Origin: Zygophlyctis sp. KS116
Taxonomy: Eukaryota > Chytridiomycota
Assembly: GCA_054661495.1 (NCBI GenBank)
Contig: BAAFSQ010000003.1
Location: 1 to 64,000 of the forward strand
Length of the DNA stretch: 64,000 nucleotides
Direction of reading: 5' to 3'
Under the pieces are notes generated by a model. The model worked only from the letters and a program-made list of their open reading frames with translations, made no database searches and was not told where the DNA came from. The translations under genes were made by a program, and so were the position numbers. Positions 49,201 to 60,674 of the stretch are shown piece by piece; the stretch's first letter is position 1; each line of letters begins with the position of its first letter.

Positions 49201-49869
49201 ATGAGTACGTCATCAGTTTCAGCATTTAAAATGTCAAGATCGCTGCTCATAATTCAACCGCAAGTCAATCAAAAAGAGTCTGAAATCATTGATTCCCTAT
49301 TAACAAGAGGATATACAATTCTTGCTGTAGATTTACTTTTTTATTTAGTAATAGAGACGAAGAACCCTATTGGCCCATGATCAGGCCATAGATCTATTTC
49401 AGGCATTCATGACAGACTCAAAGTTTGATGATTTTATTAAAAATATTACTAGGTATATATTGATTTTTAATAGTAGCGGACCGATTCTCGGACTATTATT
49501 GTCAAGAAAAGGAATTCATTCAGATTTACAAGAGTTTTTAGGGACATTAGATGAGTCTATTCGTAATGGATTATATAAAAGCGATCAAGAATCTGCTCAA
49601 CGGGATATATTATTCTTTTTCCCAAATAGTAAGAATTATAAATTAATTATAGCATACTCTGAAAATTTACCGTCTTTTGATGTTTCTAAAACATTTATTG
49701 AAGATTCTGTATATCCCACATTATTAAAAGGATTAACAGAATTGGCAAAAGTTAAGCCTGCATCGCCAACTGTAATTTTTATAGAATTGATCTTTAGGTT
49801 TGGTTGGGGAATTGGTTAATGGATAATAATCCTCACAAGCCAATCATTCAAGAGCCTCTAGATTCTTGA
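49201..49869 (+). CDS. NME5: NME5-type nucleoside diphosphate kinase-like radial spoke protein
   Basis: NME5 (RSP23-like) is a flagellar radial-spoke protein with an NDK domain and a C-terminal Dpy-30-like helix. Four exons with introns of 28, 21 and 26 nt give 197 residues (human about 212). The NDK domain includes SLLIIQPQVNQKESEII, SSGPILGLLLSRKG and DESIRNGLYKSDQES. At the place of the catalytic His (NxIHGSD) there is Tyr, so kinase activity is not expected. The C-terminal YPTLLKGLTELAKVKP and WLGNWLMDNNPHKP are characteristic of NME5. An alternative start is the ATG at 49231. Confidence 0.92.
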
Positions 49870-49899
49870 TTTTAATAAAAACTTTTACACATGTTTTGA

Positions 49900-49940
49900 T
49901 CTTGAAAGAGAATTTTTCCATCTTGAAAGAGAATTTTTCC
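49900..49940. repeat. 21-bp tandem duplication upstream of DNAI1
   Basis: The unit TCTTGAAAGAGAATTTTTCC plus A is present at 49900-49920 and again at 49921-49940 without its last base. It sits 20 nt before the DNAI1 start codon, in the 90-nt gap between two flagellar genes. It may therefore affect the promoter or 5' UTR. Confidence 0.75.
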
Positions 49941-49959
49941 GAACGCGACGACGCGAAAA

Positions 49960-52126
49960 ATGAAATCTCAACGCAAGCAAAAGGTTCTTTAAACGCTTTA
50001 ATATTAGACGACAGATGTAGGACTTGCTCAAAAAACATTATCATCTAATTCTATCAATGCTAATAACGCGGATGCAAATGCTGGAGATGATTGGCTTCCG
50101 GTATTGATTTTATGGTTAATAATAGCCAAAAACGTTACTGAAACCTTCCGGACAATTGGTTTTGACTGAAAAAGAATTGGATGAAGAAATCACTCGGATT
50201 TTGAATGCTAATAATCCTCATGCCGCACAAAACTATTCTAGATACAATCACAAGGAGCAAATATTTAAAACAGTGGCAAATATGGAACATCATACAATGC
50301 ATTTTGAATTTGATGGGTATTTGATCTATAAGGGTGATGAAGCTGTCGCCGCTCTTCCAGAAGGGAAAATTGACATGGAACAGATTAGAGGTTCAGTTGT
50401 GGCCCTTCCTACTGGTTATGTTCCATCTGAAGAGGGTGCTGGTGATGATTTGAAGCCTAAAAAGCCTCATAGAAATCAGTTTAATTTCAGTGAAAGAGCA
50501 GCGCAGACTGCAAATAATCCATACAGGGTAATATTTTATAAAGATTTATAAAAAGGAACGATCAACAAATACAGATCCTGCTCCAATGCGTATTTTCTCT
50601 CATAGTGTTAATCAATGGACTATTTATGATGCATATATTGAAGATTTACAACAAAAAGAAAAGCAATCAAAGGAAAAATCAAAAGTAAAAGTAAAAAATG
50701 TAAATATTAGGCTGCTCCACTTGGCGCCAAAGGTCATAAAGAAGATGAAAAACAAAATATTCTGCCGGCTGAAACTCATTCAGAAGATTTATATAATAAG
50801 AATCCAGAATTAAGAAAAATGCTGCTGATTATGGATAGAATGGTTAATCAAAATATTTTTGATGAAATTACTCAAGATTTTAAATACTGGGAAGATGCTG
50901 CAGATGAATTGGGAGATAAAAAAGGTATTTTTTGATTTATTTTAACCATTAAGCTGGAAGTTTACTCCCTCTCTGGAAATTTGTCTGCGATAGAGAAAAG
51001 AAAAAAACTGTTACATGTATGGACTGGAATCCTTTAAAGACTGATCTATTTGCTGTTGGTTATGGGTCTTATGATTTTTCTCGTCAATGTCCAGGTATTG
51101 TGGCCGTTTTTACTTTGAAAAATCCTTCTAATCCTGAATTTATTTATGTTACTGAATCAGGGGTAATGTGTCTGCACTTTCATCCACAACATCCTTCACA
51201 TTTGGCGGTTGGTCTTTATGATGGGACTGTTCTTGTATACAACTTACAGAACAAGACAGATTCTCCCATATATCGTTCTATAGCAAATAAAAGCAAACAT
51301 ACTGATCCTGTTTGGCAAGTTGTGTGGCAGAAAGATGATTTAGATGAAAACTTGAATTTCTATTCAATTTCTTCAGATGGTCGAGTGACGCAGTGGACAC
51401 TATTGAAAAATGAGCTCGTTCACTCTGATGCAATTTCTCTAACATATGAAGGGGAATCAGAAGGAGCTCTTAATGATAACTTATTTAGTATGGCAGGAGG
51501 CTGTTGCTTGGATTTCCACAAAACCATTGATCATATTTTTTTGGTTGGCACTGAAGAAGGTCAAATACATAAATGCTCCAAAGATTATAACAATCAATAT
51601 TTACTCACATTCGAGGTAATAAGCAATTGTATATAATTTTTCAGGGCCATCAAATGGCAGTTTATACGATCAAGTATAATCCTTTCAATAGCAACTATTT
51701 CCTTTCTGCAAGTGCTGATTGGACTGTAAAGCTATGGGATCAAAATGATCCGAAACCCATTATGACTTTTGATCTTAACTGTGCAGTGGGCGACGTCACA
51801 TGGGCTCCATATTCTTCTTCAATTTTTGCGGCAGTTACCACAGAAGGAAAGGTATGTAATACCTAAATAATTGCTAGGTTGTTGTATATGATTTGAATGA
51901 AAACAAATACGTACCAGTATGTGAACAGCAAGTTGTTCGAAAGGCAAAGCTTACCCATGTTGCTTTCAATCCTTTCGAACCGATTCTTCTGATTGGAGAT
52001 GATAAAGGAATTGTACAGAGCATGAAACTATCTCCAAATCTTCGGAAAAAACAAGGATCTGAGGAACAAGCCGATAAGATTGAAAGAATATTACTTACTG
52101 CTATGGGCAAATCTAGCAAACAATAA
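49960..52126 (+). CDS. DNAI1: Axonemal outer-arm dynein intermediate chain 1
   Basis: A WD-repeat intermediate chain of the outer dynein arm, required for flagellar beating. There are about nine exons; the first (MKSQRKQK) ends at a GTTCTT donor, and a second short intron follows GDDWLP. The product is about 640 residues. Family blocks in order are LTEKELDEEITRILNANNP, RNQFNFSERAAQT, VNQWTIYDAYIEDL, RMVNQNIFDEITQDFKYW and LLPLWKF. Then come DLFAVGYGSYDFSRQ, HTDPVWQVVWQKDD, SSDGRVTQW, VGTEEGQIHKCSK, SADWTVKLWD and AVGDVTWAPYSSSIFAAVTT. It follows NME5 on the same strand with a 90-nt gap. Confidence 0.97.
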
Positions 52127-52166
52127 TTATCCAAATTGTCAATTTTCCTAGAGAGAATAATAAATT

Positions 52167-54875
52167 TTATTTTGAACAGTATGTGTGTGATATTGTCTGG
52201 TCAACATTGTAATTAAACAAACTGGAAGATATTCTCTTATGGCAAATTGAACATCTCCTGTCATCCGTCAAGTTTATTTTACGGTTTTGCCTTTCTAGCA
52301 ACAAGCTTTGAGTCTATAAATGTAAGTTCAACGCACATACCTGCATCATATATGACTTGAGTAAGCTATGCTTCAATCTGTAATTATTCTTTATTTCAAG
52401 AATATTTTCAAAATATTTTTGGAAGTAAGTAAACAGCTGTACAAGTTTAAACGATTCTGGAAGAGAATTTAAGACCTTGGCATCATTATAAAACTTGTTA
52501 CCTTTTTTATATCCATTTTAGAACCGTATTTTTCAATATATTGAATCACATCATCGTCATCAGATTTAAGCTCAAAAAGAATATCAAATACGTGGCGAGA
52601 ATCTGGGTCTACAATCGAGTAAGTCCTTTCGCAATATCTAAACTTATAAGCTAAAAATATATACGTTTCAGCCGTCTCAAAACTGTTGAGTTCTTTCACA
52701 AGAATATGCAATGCTTCTCGATGCCGTTTGAGGTGACCTAAAACAGTTGATTTCTCCATTAAAAGATCTTGAAATGAATTTTTTTAAATTACCTCTCGAT
52801 GTGAAGAAATGCAAAACGTTAACTGGTCTATAGTATTTTGAGTTTTCTAAAAAATTCTGTAATGTCGGAATATGGCCTCCGTTTAGTGAATCTTTTGTAT
52901 TAAATTATTAAACTTTACCATTGGAAGAAGACAAGCTTGTGAGGCGATTCATGTCAACACCTCTCATCATTTTATCGATGTACTTTTCTACAAATTTCTC
53001 GTGCATTTGCGATGATTTATTGCCTAGAGTACGAATACAGTGATCAAGAAACAGAAATGAAAAATCTGGATGGACTCCATCCATATTATCCACGATTAGT
53101 TCCTGAATATTTTCAGTTATCTATGAGTTTTAATGATTTTATAAAAGACATACATTATCGAATCGCTCTACAAATATCTATAATAATTATCATAATAAGA
53201 TTATACCTTTATTCCCAATGAAACATCATTATCAGTAACCCATTTTGCAAACTCAAAAATTAAGTCAAGATGCTGTTTCATATCTAAATGCTGCAAATAA
53301 TCAACCATTTTCTGTAAATATTCCTCAGAATTAAGTCTTTTCCTTAATTTGTATGTAAAGATACCCTTTTAAGCGTTCTAAAGCCTTTCCATGCAACTTT
53401 TTGCCTTTAAAATATTCAATCAAATCATTCCATCTTTCCTTTTTTGATAAAATTCGCTCAACAACAGATTCTTCAATGTAATTACGAACACGAAACAATG
53501 ATCCCAAGAGAGAGTGATTCAATTCTAGATAAATCCTAAATAAAGCTGTATCTACTAACCCAGAAAGAACAATCAATTCATTTTCTGAATCAAATCCTTC
53601 CCCATCATACGTATCAACAATTGAATATGCTGATTCAGAAGCAGGAACTTCAGATCCAAACTCTGCATTCATTTTTTCTAATTGCCTTAATCTTCTAGCA
53701 ATACTTGCACGCTGCCTTGACAAATAATCCACCAAAACCAATAGAGTTTGTTTATCAACTTTACATTAAAAATAACAATTACTGTAAATTTCATCATCTG
53801 AACCTCCTAAAAAAAGATCAATACACGTTTTAGGAGACGCTTTAATTTCATCTAATAAATCCAAAGTCTTTCTAACATCCTTGAGTTCAACATATGCAAA
53901 AGTTGCATACTCCAATTGAATTTCTTTAAATCTTGATAATTTTAGAGTATCTGAAACATCTGAAGACGTCAACAACTCTTTAGCTAATTCATACTGATTT
54001 AAATCCAATAATTCCTGTATTTGATCTTGAATTGAATTCAGCGTTAATCTCCAAATAGTATGATCATCACAAATATAAGCAGGATTATTTAAATGAATTA
54101 TACTAGTCCCTGGAATTTCCAAAACTTGTACTAAATCTCCTGAATTTAAATTCCTAATTTCTATTGAATTTGCCAAACTTGCCATTAAATAAATCTGAAA
54201 AGCCACAATATTCACTGGTTTACTAGTCCATGTAACCACCCTGTTTTCTTTACTACCATTTTTATGAAAAAATAAACAAGTTTCTTCCCTTGTTATTATA
54301 ATATAGTCTCTAGAAATAGTCACTACTGGCCTTTTTTCCGTACTAAATCCAATCTTATTAAATCTTCCAGACCAAAATATCTGTCTTGATTCCCATGTAA
54401 CAATATCCAAGAGATAAAATCCCCCTTTTTCTTCTAATAAAACTAAATGTGAATCTATTGTCCATGCACGAGTATATTTCACACTTGTCCAACTTTCTCT
54501 CTTTACAATCATCTTGTTCCCATCAAAATCAACCAGAGATAATTTATCTCTTGTACACAGTAAAATAGTATAATCACTGATAACACAAAAAGAATACACA
54601 TTTTTCCATTCAAGCGTCAGTTCCAACTCTTCTCCCATCCAAAATAAATTCCTTTTACTCAATAGAAACAGTCCATCTCTAAAACTAGTCAGTCGAGGAG
54701 CTGAAAGAGTAATTTCACTTTTTAAATCTAATAAAAGCTCTGGTTCTAAACGAATAGAATAAACAAAAAGGAATTTATCACTAGAGACTGCTAGATATTT
54801 ACTAAAACTTGCAGAATCTAATATTTTAAACGTAGGATCTTGTCCAATCACTAGTAAATTAGCAACATTGTGCAT
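52167..54875 (-). CDS. VPS39: Vacuolar sorting protein VPS39 (HOPS subunit)
   Basis: A HOPS tethering subunit at late endosomes and the vacuole. The long first exon (54875 to about 53766) carries the citron-homology propeller (about residues 1-270) and the start of the clathrin-type repeats (IQELLDLNQYELAKELL). Downstream exons contain DYLSRQRASIARRLRQL, SGLVDTALFRIYL and ERWNDLIEYFKGKKLHGKAL. The last exon has the C-terminal zinc motif CSICHKRI with SHTYCSK. Length is about 810 residues. VPS3/TGFBRAP1 is the alternative paralogue; the zinc tail and overall order favour VPS39. Junctions between 52800 and 53330 are approximate. Confidence 0.85.
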
Positions 54876-54884
54876 CCCAAAAAC

Positions 54885-56315
54885 TTAAATTTTTCTATTT
54901 TTCCAAATCAAGACACAAGACTCTTCCAAGAGAATCATTTGTGGTAGAATTTCTACTACATCTAGATCCTTGATTGAATACCAAGAGTCTTTAGGTGCAT
55001 TATACACGTGTACATGATATGATCCATCTTCCATATTTCCAGAATGACATATATTAGCTACAAGATCATATCTTGTTTCAGTCTCTTGTGAGATTCCAGT
55101 TGTATCTAATAAATTAATTAAACTAAATTACATTCACGCATATCAAGTCCTTTAATAGGAAAATTCACAATTGTAGGATTCTTTTCATACTTGAAATTAG
55201 ATCTTGTAAATCTTTTAAAGATTAGAATTAAATATGATGGTAGAGATGTAAGAGTAGACCGTTTTAAAGTATTTTCAGAATCAAAAATAGTTTTTCCATC
55301 ATATTTTTCTAGTAATTTTGTTAAAGATACTTGAGGGATAATATTTGCTTCTAATTCATCTTGAAAAAGAGGAGGAGGAGGTAAATCTAGAGTTAAAGCC
55401 AAAAATGGACCAGTTTTAGACTTAATTTCTATAAATTATTATTTTTTTAAAATTACCTCTTTTTAAATCCAATTTCTTTCCTAAAATACCAACAGTCTGA
55501 GATTCAATTTTTACAGATCCTTGAAATGTTTCATAAATTAAATCTATAAAGTTTTAAAAAATAGAAAAATACTAGACTTTTGCTTTTTAGAAAACTGATT
55601 TAAAGTCCAAATTAAAAATTCCCAAGGCTCTTTTTGTTGAACTAGACTAAACTTTTTTCCACTAGAATCAGAGACTTGCTAATATTTTAGAATTTTAAAT
55701 TTACTTGAACAAATTCATGAGGTGAAACATGACCTTTAAAAGCACGAGTATTCCACATTTTTCTAATTAAAGTCCCAAATCTCTTGATCAACTCTTTAGC
55801 TCCATCTTCTTGTTTAGAAAGAAAAAAGTTTCGAAGAGGTAAAACTTGATTCAGTCCTTGAACAATAACATTTACGTAATCATTAGATTTAATATTGTTA
55901 AGTCCAACATAACCCGGTATAAAACTTTTTCCCGATAAATCAGTACAAACAGCTGTTGATTTTGAAATTGATTCTACTTGATCTTTAGTAAATACAGGAT
56001 CAAGAACATATTTTATATCATTTAATGATGAGTCTAGCACTTGATAGTTATCAGGTAAAATATAGATTTTTCCGGAACTTAAGTTGATAAATGGATGATG
56101 ATCTGTTTCTATAGAATGATAATATGCCCAAGTATTTAGTCCTCTTCCTTGAAAGTATTTTCCACAGACTAAACATCCATATACATTTACATGTTCCAGA
56201 CACACCGAACACAATTTCTCTAAAATTAATCATTAAATGTACCAAAGTCAAAATCAAGGACTGATCGGTTGATTGTATCAAGCCAAAGTGAATCCGTCTT
56301 GATCTTCTTATTCAT
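54885..56315 (-). CDS. USP39: Spliceosomal inactive ubiquitin-protease homologue USP39/Sad1
   Basis: A tri-snRNP assembly factor with a zinc-finger UBP domain and a ubiquitin-protease fold. Several exons give about 420 residues. The N-terminal exon reads MNKKIKTDSLWLDTINRSV and splices to FEKLCSVCLEHVNVYGCLVC. Then come YFQGRGLNTWAYYHS, GYVGLNNIKSNDYVNV, where the catalytic Cys is replaced by Asp as in known USP39, and RAFKGHVSPHEFVQ. The C-terminal part includes LTLDLPPPPLFQDE, KNPTIVNFPIKGLDMRE and DGSYHVHVYNAPKDSWY. The stop is 9 nt upstream of the VPS39 ATG. Confidence 0.94.
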
Positions 56316-56353
56316 TAACCCAATTCTTCACCTACGATTTTACATTTTCAAAT

Positions 56354-58375
56354 TCATTCTTTATTAATAAAACTTGATCTAGATTTAATCTGGCTAGAGC
56401 CCTGAGAACTCTGGGCTTCAGAGTTTTGGGAATCTTCACTTTTATGAAATATGCCACCAGACTTTTGCAATTGTTGAATTTGATATTGTGTTTGATGTGC
56501 TTGTTTTTGTGCTTGTTGCATCATGGCCTTGACTGTTGCTGAGCGTTCAGATGATTCATTCTTCTTTTTTAAGAATTTATCTCCAAGATTCACACTAGGT
56601 CCCTTGGGGAGTCTCTTCTTGATTGAGGCTGGTATGACTGCACGAACTACAGAGCTTGGTGGTGGTCCGCCATAAGGAAGTGTGCCAAGAGGACTCGGAT
56701 GAAAAGAGATTTGTTCAAAATGTGCAGGTTTGTTGATGTAAAATTTATATTCGTCTTCTTTGGGTGCATGTGTTATTGTTCGGAATTTGAGATTACTAAA
56801 ATTATTTTCAAATTTACTTACTTTAATAAGTCTTCTTCTAAAGGAATAAAGTCTGGATCTGAATTAAATTCATCAGAGCTGTTATCATAACGGTTCTTTT
56901 CAAGATTTTTTTGGAAATTTTCATACAATTCTCTAGAATCAAAAACTAGAGGAGAATCTAGATTTCGTACTTTATACTCGGGCTTTCGAGATAAATGACG
57001 ATCTATAATTTGTCGTCCTCCACGTCCAAAACGCTTGCGGATATATAAATTTGACTTTTTGTCCATGGGAATAGATATTAAATCATTATGTTTACACCAG
57101 TATGAAGCTATCGGTGGTTTGGGTATTGAAGTACTCTAAAACGTTTAAAAAAATAAGCTTACATCAGTCAAATCTACCCATCCATCCTTCTCTTCTGTCA
57201 ATTTATGTTTTTGAACTTGTTCTTGTAAAGAAAGAAGAAAAAGACCATGTGAAGAGGTATCCATATCATGTACAAATGAAGATGCATCTTTAAACTTTGA
57301 TGCAGGTATACGAATTTTAGTTGAATCTCTAAGTTTTAAAAAATCCAATTAAATAATACCTGGAATCTTCTATTCTTTTCAGTTTCTTCCTTGGCCGAAC
57401 CAGCGGAGCTATATCCCAATCCCTATCAGTAATCTGAATCCCCAATTTCTTTTTTAATTTTCTAATCTTTACACGCTCTTCAAAAATCTGAATATCATAT
57501 TCTAGAGCCTCCTTTTTGCAATTCTCTCTAGCCACTACTAAATTTAAGATTTCTCTTGCTTGTAAAAGCTCATTTCTTAATCTTGTCAATTTCTCCAATG
57601 ATTGTCCATCTGATCTTCTCATCTTTCTCAATGGTTTTAATTCTCTTCTTCTAAAACATACATAAGGATCTGAATCTGGTTTATCCGACAATTCTTCAAA
57701 CTTTTCTGATTAATTTATACTAGATACCTTTAATTTTGGAATAATTGACTTTCCTCCCCGTGTACCATACCTCCTATCTTTCCAATATTGTATTATTTGA
57801 GTGAAAACATTATTATTTAGAGAGTCTTTATCTAATGCTTCTAAAACACTACAACAATCTTGTAAATTTGGTTCTTCTGTCCCCCTTTCATCCCCCAATT
57901 TTTCCAAAGTCCAGAGTAATTCTTCAAATAATTCTTCAGAAATTGCAGTATCCGCATTTTCCTGCCATTTCCCTAAAAATTCCAAATCTTTTTCATCTAA
58001 ATCATACGGAATCCCTCTAGAGTCTTCAATAAAAGCAGAAAATCTGATTAAACTCTTTGGCAGAGAATAATCTCCACTATAAAAACTTGAATAATTTGGC
58101 CAAACTTTTGAGGCATCGGGCGTTGGAATGACTACAGTCCCTAGCGTATTATTTTGTGAAGCTATGAGAGCGGCTTGTAGATGATGTTCCTCTTCTTCTT
58201 CCTTTTCTACACCGGTTGCAAAAGTTGGAATATTACGATTCAGAACAGCATTTTGGTCAATCAGCGGTAAATCGCAAAGTTTAAAAACTAGAAGGGGTTT
58301 CTTAAAATCGAATTTCCGGGACCTTAGTGAAGATGATGATGGAGTGCCATTGGTAGAATGGCCTGTTGTTGGCAT
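56354..58375 (-). CDS. EPL1: Enhancer of polycomb-like protein (NuA4 subunit Epl1)
   Basis: A scaffold of the NuA4/TIP60 histone acetyltransferase, nuclear. About five exons give about 610 residues. The start is MPTTGHSTNG at 58375, because the longer frame begins with TTG. The EPcA domain reads LRSRKFDFKKPLLVFKL, then TGVEKEEEEEHHLQAAL, then VVIPTPDASKVW, then YDLDEKDLEFL. The second block is DPYVCFRRRELKPLRKMRR with SLEKLTRLRNELLQAREIL. Later exons are less conserved (RKRFGRGGRQIIDRHLSRK, then a Pro-rich segment, then a Gln/Ser-rich end). The last exons could be questioned, but the splice frames are open. Confidence 0.9.
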
Positions 58376-58506
58376 TGTAGAGTTGCTCTTTTCTGCTCTG
58401 ACGCCAAAGGGTTCGCGCTTAAAGGTTTCTGATTGCTTTAATACGCGATAATTATAACACAATAAGTCTTTTTCTAGTGCCAAGATCTACTAGTTAGTCT
58501 ACAATC
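58376..58506. promoter_or_regulatory. Divergent interval between EPL1 and a small plus-strand gene
   Basis: 131 nt between the starts at 58375 and 58507. The minus-strand frame stays open through most of it without an ATG, so an upstream EPL1 exon cannot be excluded. No other feature is seen. Confidence 0.35.
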
Positions 58507-58851
58507 ATGAAGGAATCGCCAACAAATCTAAATTCTGATCAAGAATTCTTAAAGACAAATCTCACTCTATTTCTTTCTAGAGTCATAAAGACTATTATGG
58601 GACTAGTCAAGGAAAGAAATTATAGAAGGAAAAAATATCCAAGATATACTAAAACAGTCACTATTCTAGATGTTAGAGCGGCTCTAATGCTTTTGGAATA
58701 TCCGATTCCAGAGTATTTAAATAAATTAGGAGATATTTCACGAGACATGGCTCTAAAACAGGAAAATACTATTACTAAAGAGTCTAATTTTAAGAGGAAA
58801 TCTACAAGGAGACTGATTAAATCTGATCAAATCATTCAAGACTCGGAGTAA
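58507..58851 (+). CDS. Small basic protein, possible histone-fold, 114 residues
   Basis: A single exon. The middle (about residues 20-70) has the length and pattern of a histone fold: helix FLSRVIKTIMGLVKERNY, a basic loop RRKKYPRYTKTVTILDV, then helix RAALMLLEYPIPEYL. The tail is Lys/Arg/Ser rich. The TxxDVRAAL-like motif resembles transcription-factor histone folds (TAF or UAF types), but I cannot place it in a family. Function is unknown. Confidence 0.65.
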   Translation: MKESPTNLNSDQEFLKTNLTLFLSRVIKTIMGLVKERNYRRKKYPRYTKTVTILDVRAALMLLEYPIPEYLNKLGDISRDMALKQENTITKESNFKRKSTRRLIKSDQIIQDSE

Positions 58852-58898
58852 ATTTTTTTAGCAAGTTTTAAAATTTTTCTTGTTCTTATCAGTTGATA

Positions 58899-59657
58899 AT
58901 GAATTATATTCCAAAATCAAGAGTAGGAAGAGGATTATTGTTGACTCTAGTGTCTTCAACTGCTTATTTTTCCTATGATAGATATCAGTATATGATTATA
59001 AACCAAGATTTAGAGAAGAAATTCAAGGTTTTTGGATCTCTACCTATTAAACCTGGTGATCCATCAGATAAATTAAAGATTTATATTGCTCCTAGTTTTT
59101 ATGCCATGAATTGGTTTAATTCTTATATTAGACCTTTTTTATATATTGGAGGGATGGATTATGAATTGGTTCAAAAGGAATTAGATCAAATACAAGAGGA
59201 TGTAGTCAATACAATTAAAAATAGTAGAGACCGTTGGATTACTCAAACAATTAAAATTAGAGATAGGACTTGGATTGAATATTTTAGAGGGATTGATGCT
59301 CCTACTAAAGATATTCTAAAAGTCCAAAATGAATTTAAAGGGATTGTAGGAGTTGGACCCGAAGTTTATGATTTAGTTTTGGCTGGATATGATCATGGAG
59401 TGCATTGTACCAAGGAGAGTCATGTTGAAGACTGTACTAATTCAGAAAAATCAGAAAATTTAGAAAATCTAGAGCCGTCAAGGATTACAGCAACAGTGGA
59501 GGATTACAAAAATTATCCAACTTTATTTAATCTTCCAGGAAAGGAACAAACAGGATGGAGAGGATTTCCGAAAAGAATATTTTGGGCTTTTAATCAAAGA
59601 TGGATTTTACAGCAAGTTGGAGATGAATTGGTAGAAATATTCAAAAAAGTTGAATAG
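58899..59657 (+). CDS. TIM54: Mitochondrial inner-membrane translocase subunit Tim54-like
   Basis: Tim54 is part of the TIM22 carrier translocase of fungi. A single exon gives 252 residues. A short N-terminal transmembrane segment (about residues 8-26, GRGLLLTLVSSTAYFSYDRY) precedes LKIYIAPSFYAMNWFN and SYIRPFLYIGGMDYEL, which resemble the fungal YLAPP and VKPxLxAAGIDYE blocks. The C-terminus contains WRGFPKRIFWAFNQRW. It is shorter than yeast Tim54 (about 480 residues) and lacks much of the C-terminal region. The stop is 3 nt from the convergent neighbour's stop. Confidence 0.75.
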   Translation: MNYIPKSRVGRGLLLTLVSSTAYFSYDRYQYMIINQDLEKKFKVFGSLPIKPGDPSDKLKIYIAPSFYAMNWFNSYIRPFLYIGGMDYELVQKELDQIQEDVVNTIKNSRDRWITQTIKIRDRTWIEYFRGIDAPTKDILKVQNEFKGIVGVGPEVYDLVLAGYDHGVHCTKESHVEDCTNSEKSENLENLEPSRITATVEDYKNYPTLFNLPGKEQTGWRGFPKRIFWAFNQRWILQQVGDELVEIFKKVE

Positions 59658-59660
59658 ATT

Positions 59661-60636
59661 TTAGAAAATAAATGCTTCTTGATCATACTCTTTTCCTAAA
59701 TTCATGTATGAGAATTTATCTGATCTGTTCATGAATGCTTTTGCAAAGAATATTAGAGCACGGAGCAACATAAATAGTAAAAATGATAATCCTCCAACCT
59801 CTCCAAGCCAGTTATCCATATCTAAAGTTAGGAATGATTTTTCATAAGTAACTTCAAGTTTGGGATATCTAAATTGAAGAATTAAATAATTTCCCAAGAC
59901 TGAAGTTGCATTTCCATTAGAAACAATTTCAATTGAAGAAGGTTTAACTTCATAGACTAGATTAGATTTTCCGTATTGATCGATTTCATAAACTTTTCTA
60001 ACTATTAAAAATTTAAAATTACTTTGAAATGATTTGAGTTGCAGTTCCTGTTCCTGCTCCGAAAAAGTTGTCAAAACTCATATTTGGCTTTACATCTCTG
60101 CCATTATGAGCATGAGCAATAACAAAAAGCCCTGAAGGAGATCCTCTTATTTGACCTGATACACTTGCAGTAATTGTAAGTATATCTCCTTCCTGAGATG
60201 CTGCAAGTGTATCACCTGGTAAATCATTTAAAGTTAAACATTCACGATCAAAACCGCTAAAGTTGACTACTCTTGAATATATTCCAGAGTCATCACAAGG
60301 AATTTTATTTCCAGTGGATGATTTAAGACCATAACAAGAGATTATCCCGGCCGTTTCTCCAACTTCCGGACAGATTGTCACTGCAGGAAATTCATAAGAC
60401 GGCGAAGGGATCTGAGATGGAAACATGTTATTTAGGAAATCAACTGAAAGATGCTGAGGTGATGCAGTAGTTCTATAAGTTGCAGGCAGTTGAGAAGCAA
60501 ACTTATGGCCTCGTACGATAGCATAAATGAATACACTGAAACCAAAGATTAACCCAAATACAAATTCCAGTCTAGCGATGATCGTCTGGCCTCTTGTATT
60601 CAATGATCGTTTAAAGAAGAGACTGTTATTGTTCAT
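59661..60636 (-). CDS. Two-transmembrane DEG/ENaC-like channel protein
   Basis: Two exons with one 25-nt intron (near 60000-60025) give 316 residues. The topology matches the amiloride-sensitive sodium-channel family. There is a short basic cytosolic N-terminus (MNNNSLFFKRSLN), TM1 (about 22-42, LEFVFGLIFGFSVFIYAIV), a 200-residue extracellular loop opening with SYEFPAVTICPE, and TM2 (about 272-292) in a DNWLGEVGGLSFLLF context resembling the pore helix. The FPAVTIC block is a family hallmark. The loop has few cysteines. P2X receptors were considered and fit less well. Ion selectivity cannot be inferred. Confidence 0.65.
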
Positions 60637-60674
60637 TTTTAGAGTTACGTCATTTGATTGTTCAAGGTTATCAG
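60637..60674. promoter_or_regulatory. 38-nt bidirectional interval
   Basis: This separates the channel gene start (60636, minus) from the CC2D1 start (60675, plus). The plus frame is open upstream but starts only with TTG, so the first ATG was chosen. No motif is recognised. Confidence 0.4.

Noticed and set aside
59661-60636. P2X purinergic receptor
   Set aside because: The two-TM layout is shared, but the FPAVTIC block and the TM2 context fit the DEG/ENaC family better, and the cysteine pattern of P2X is absent.
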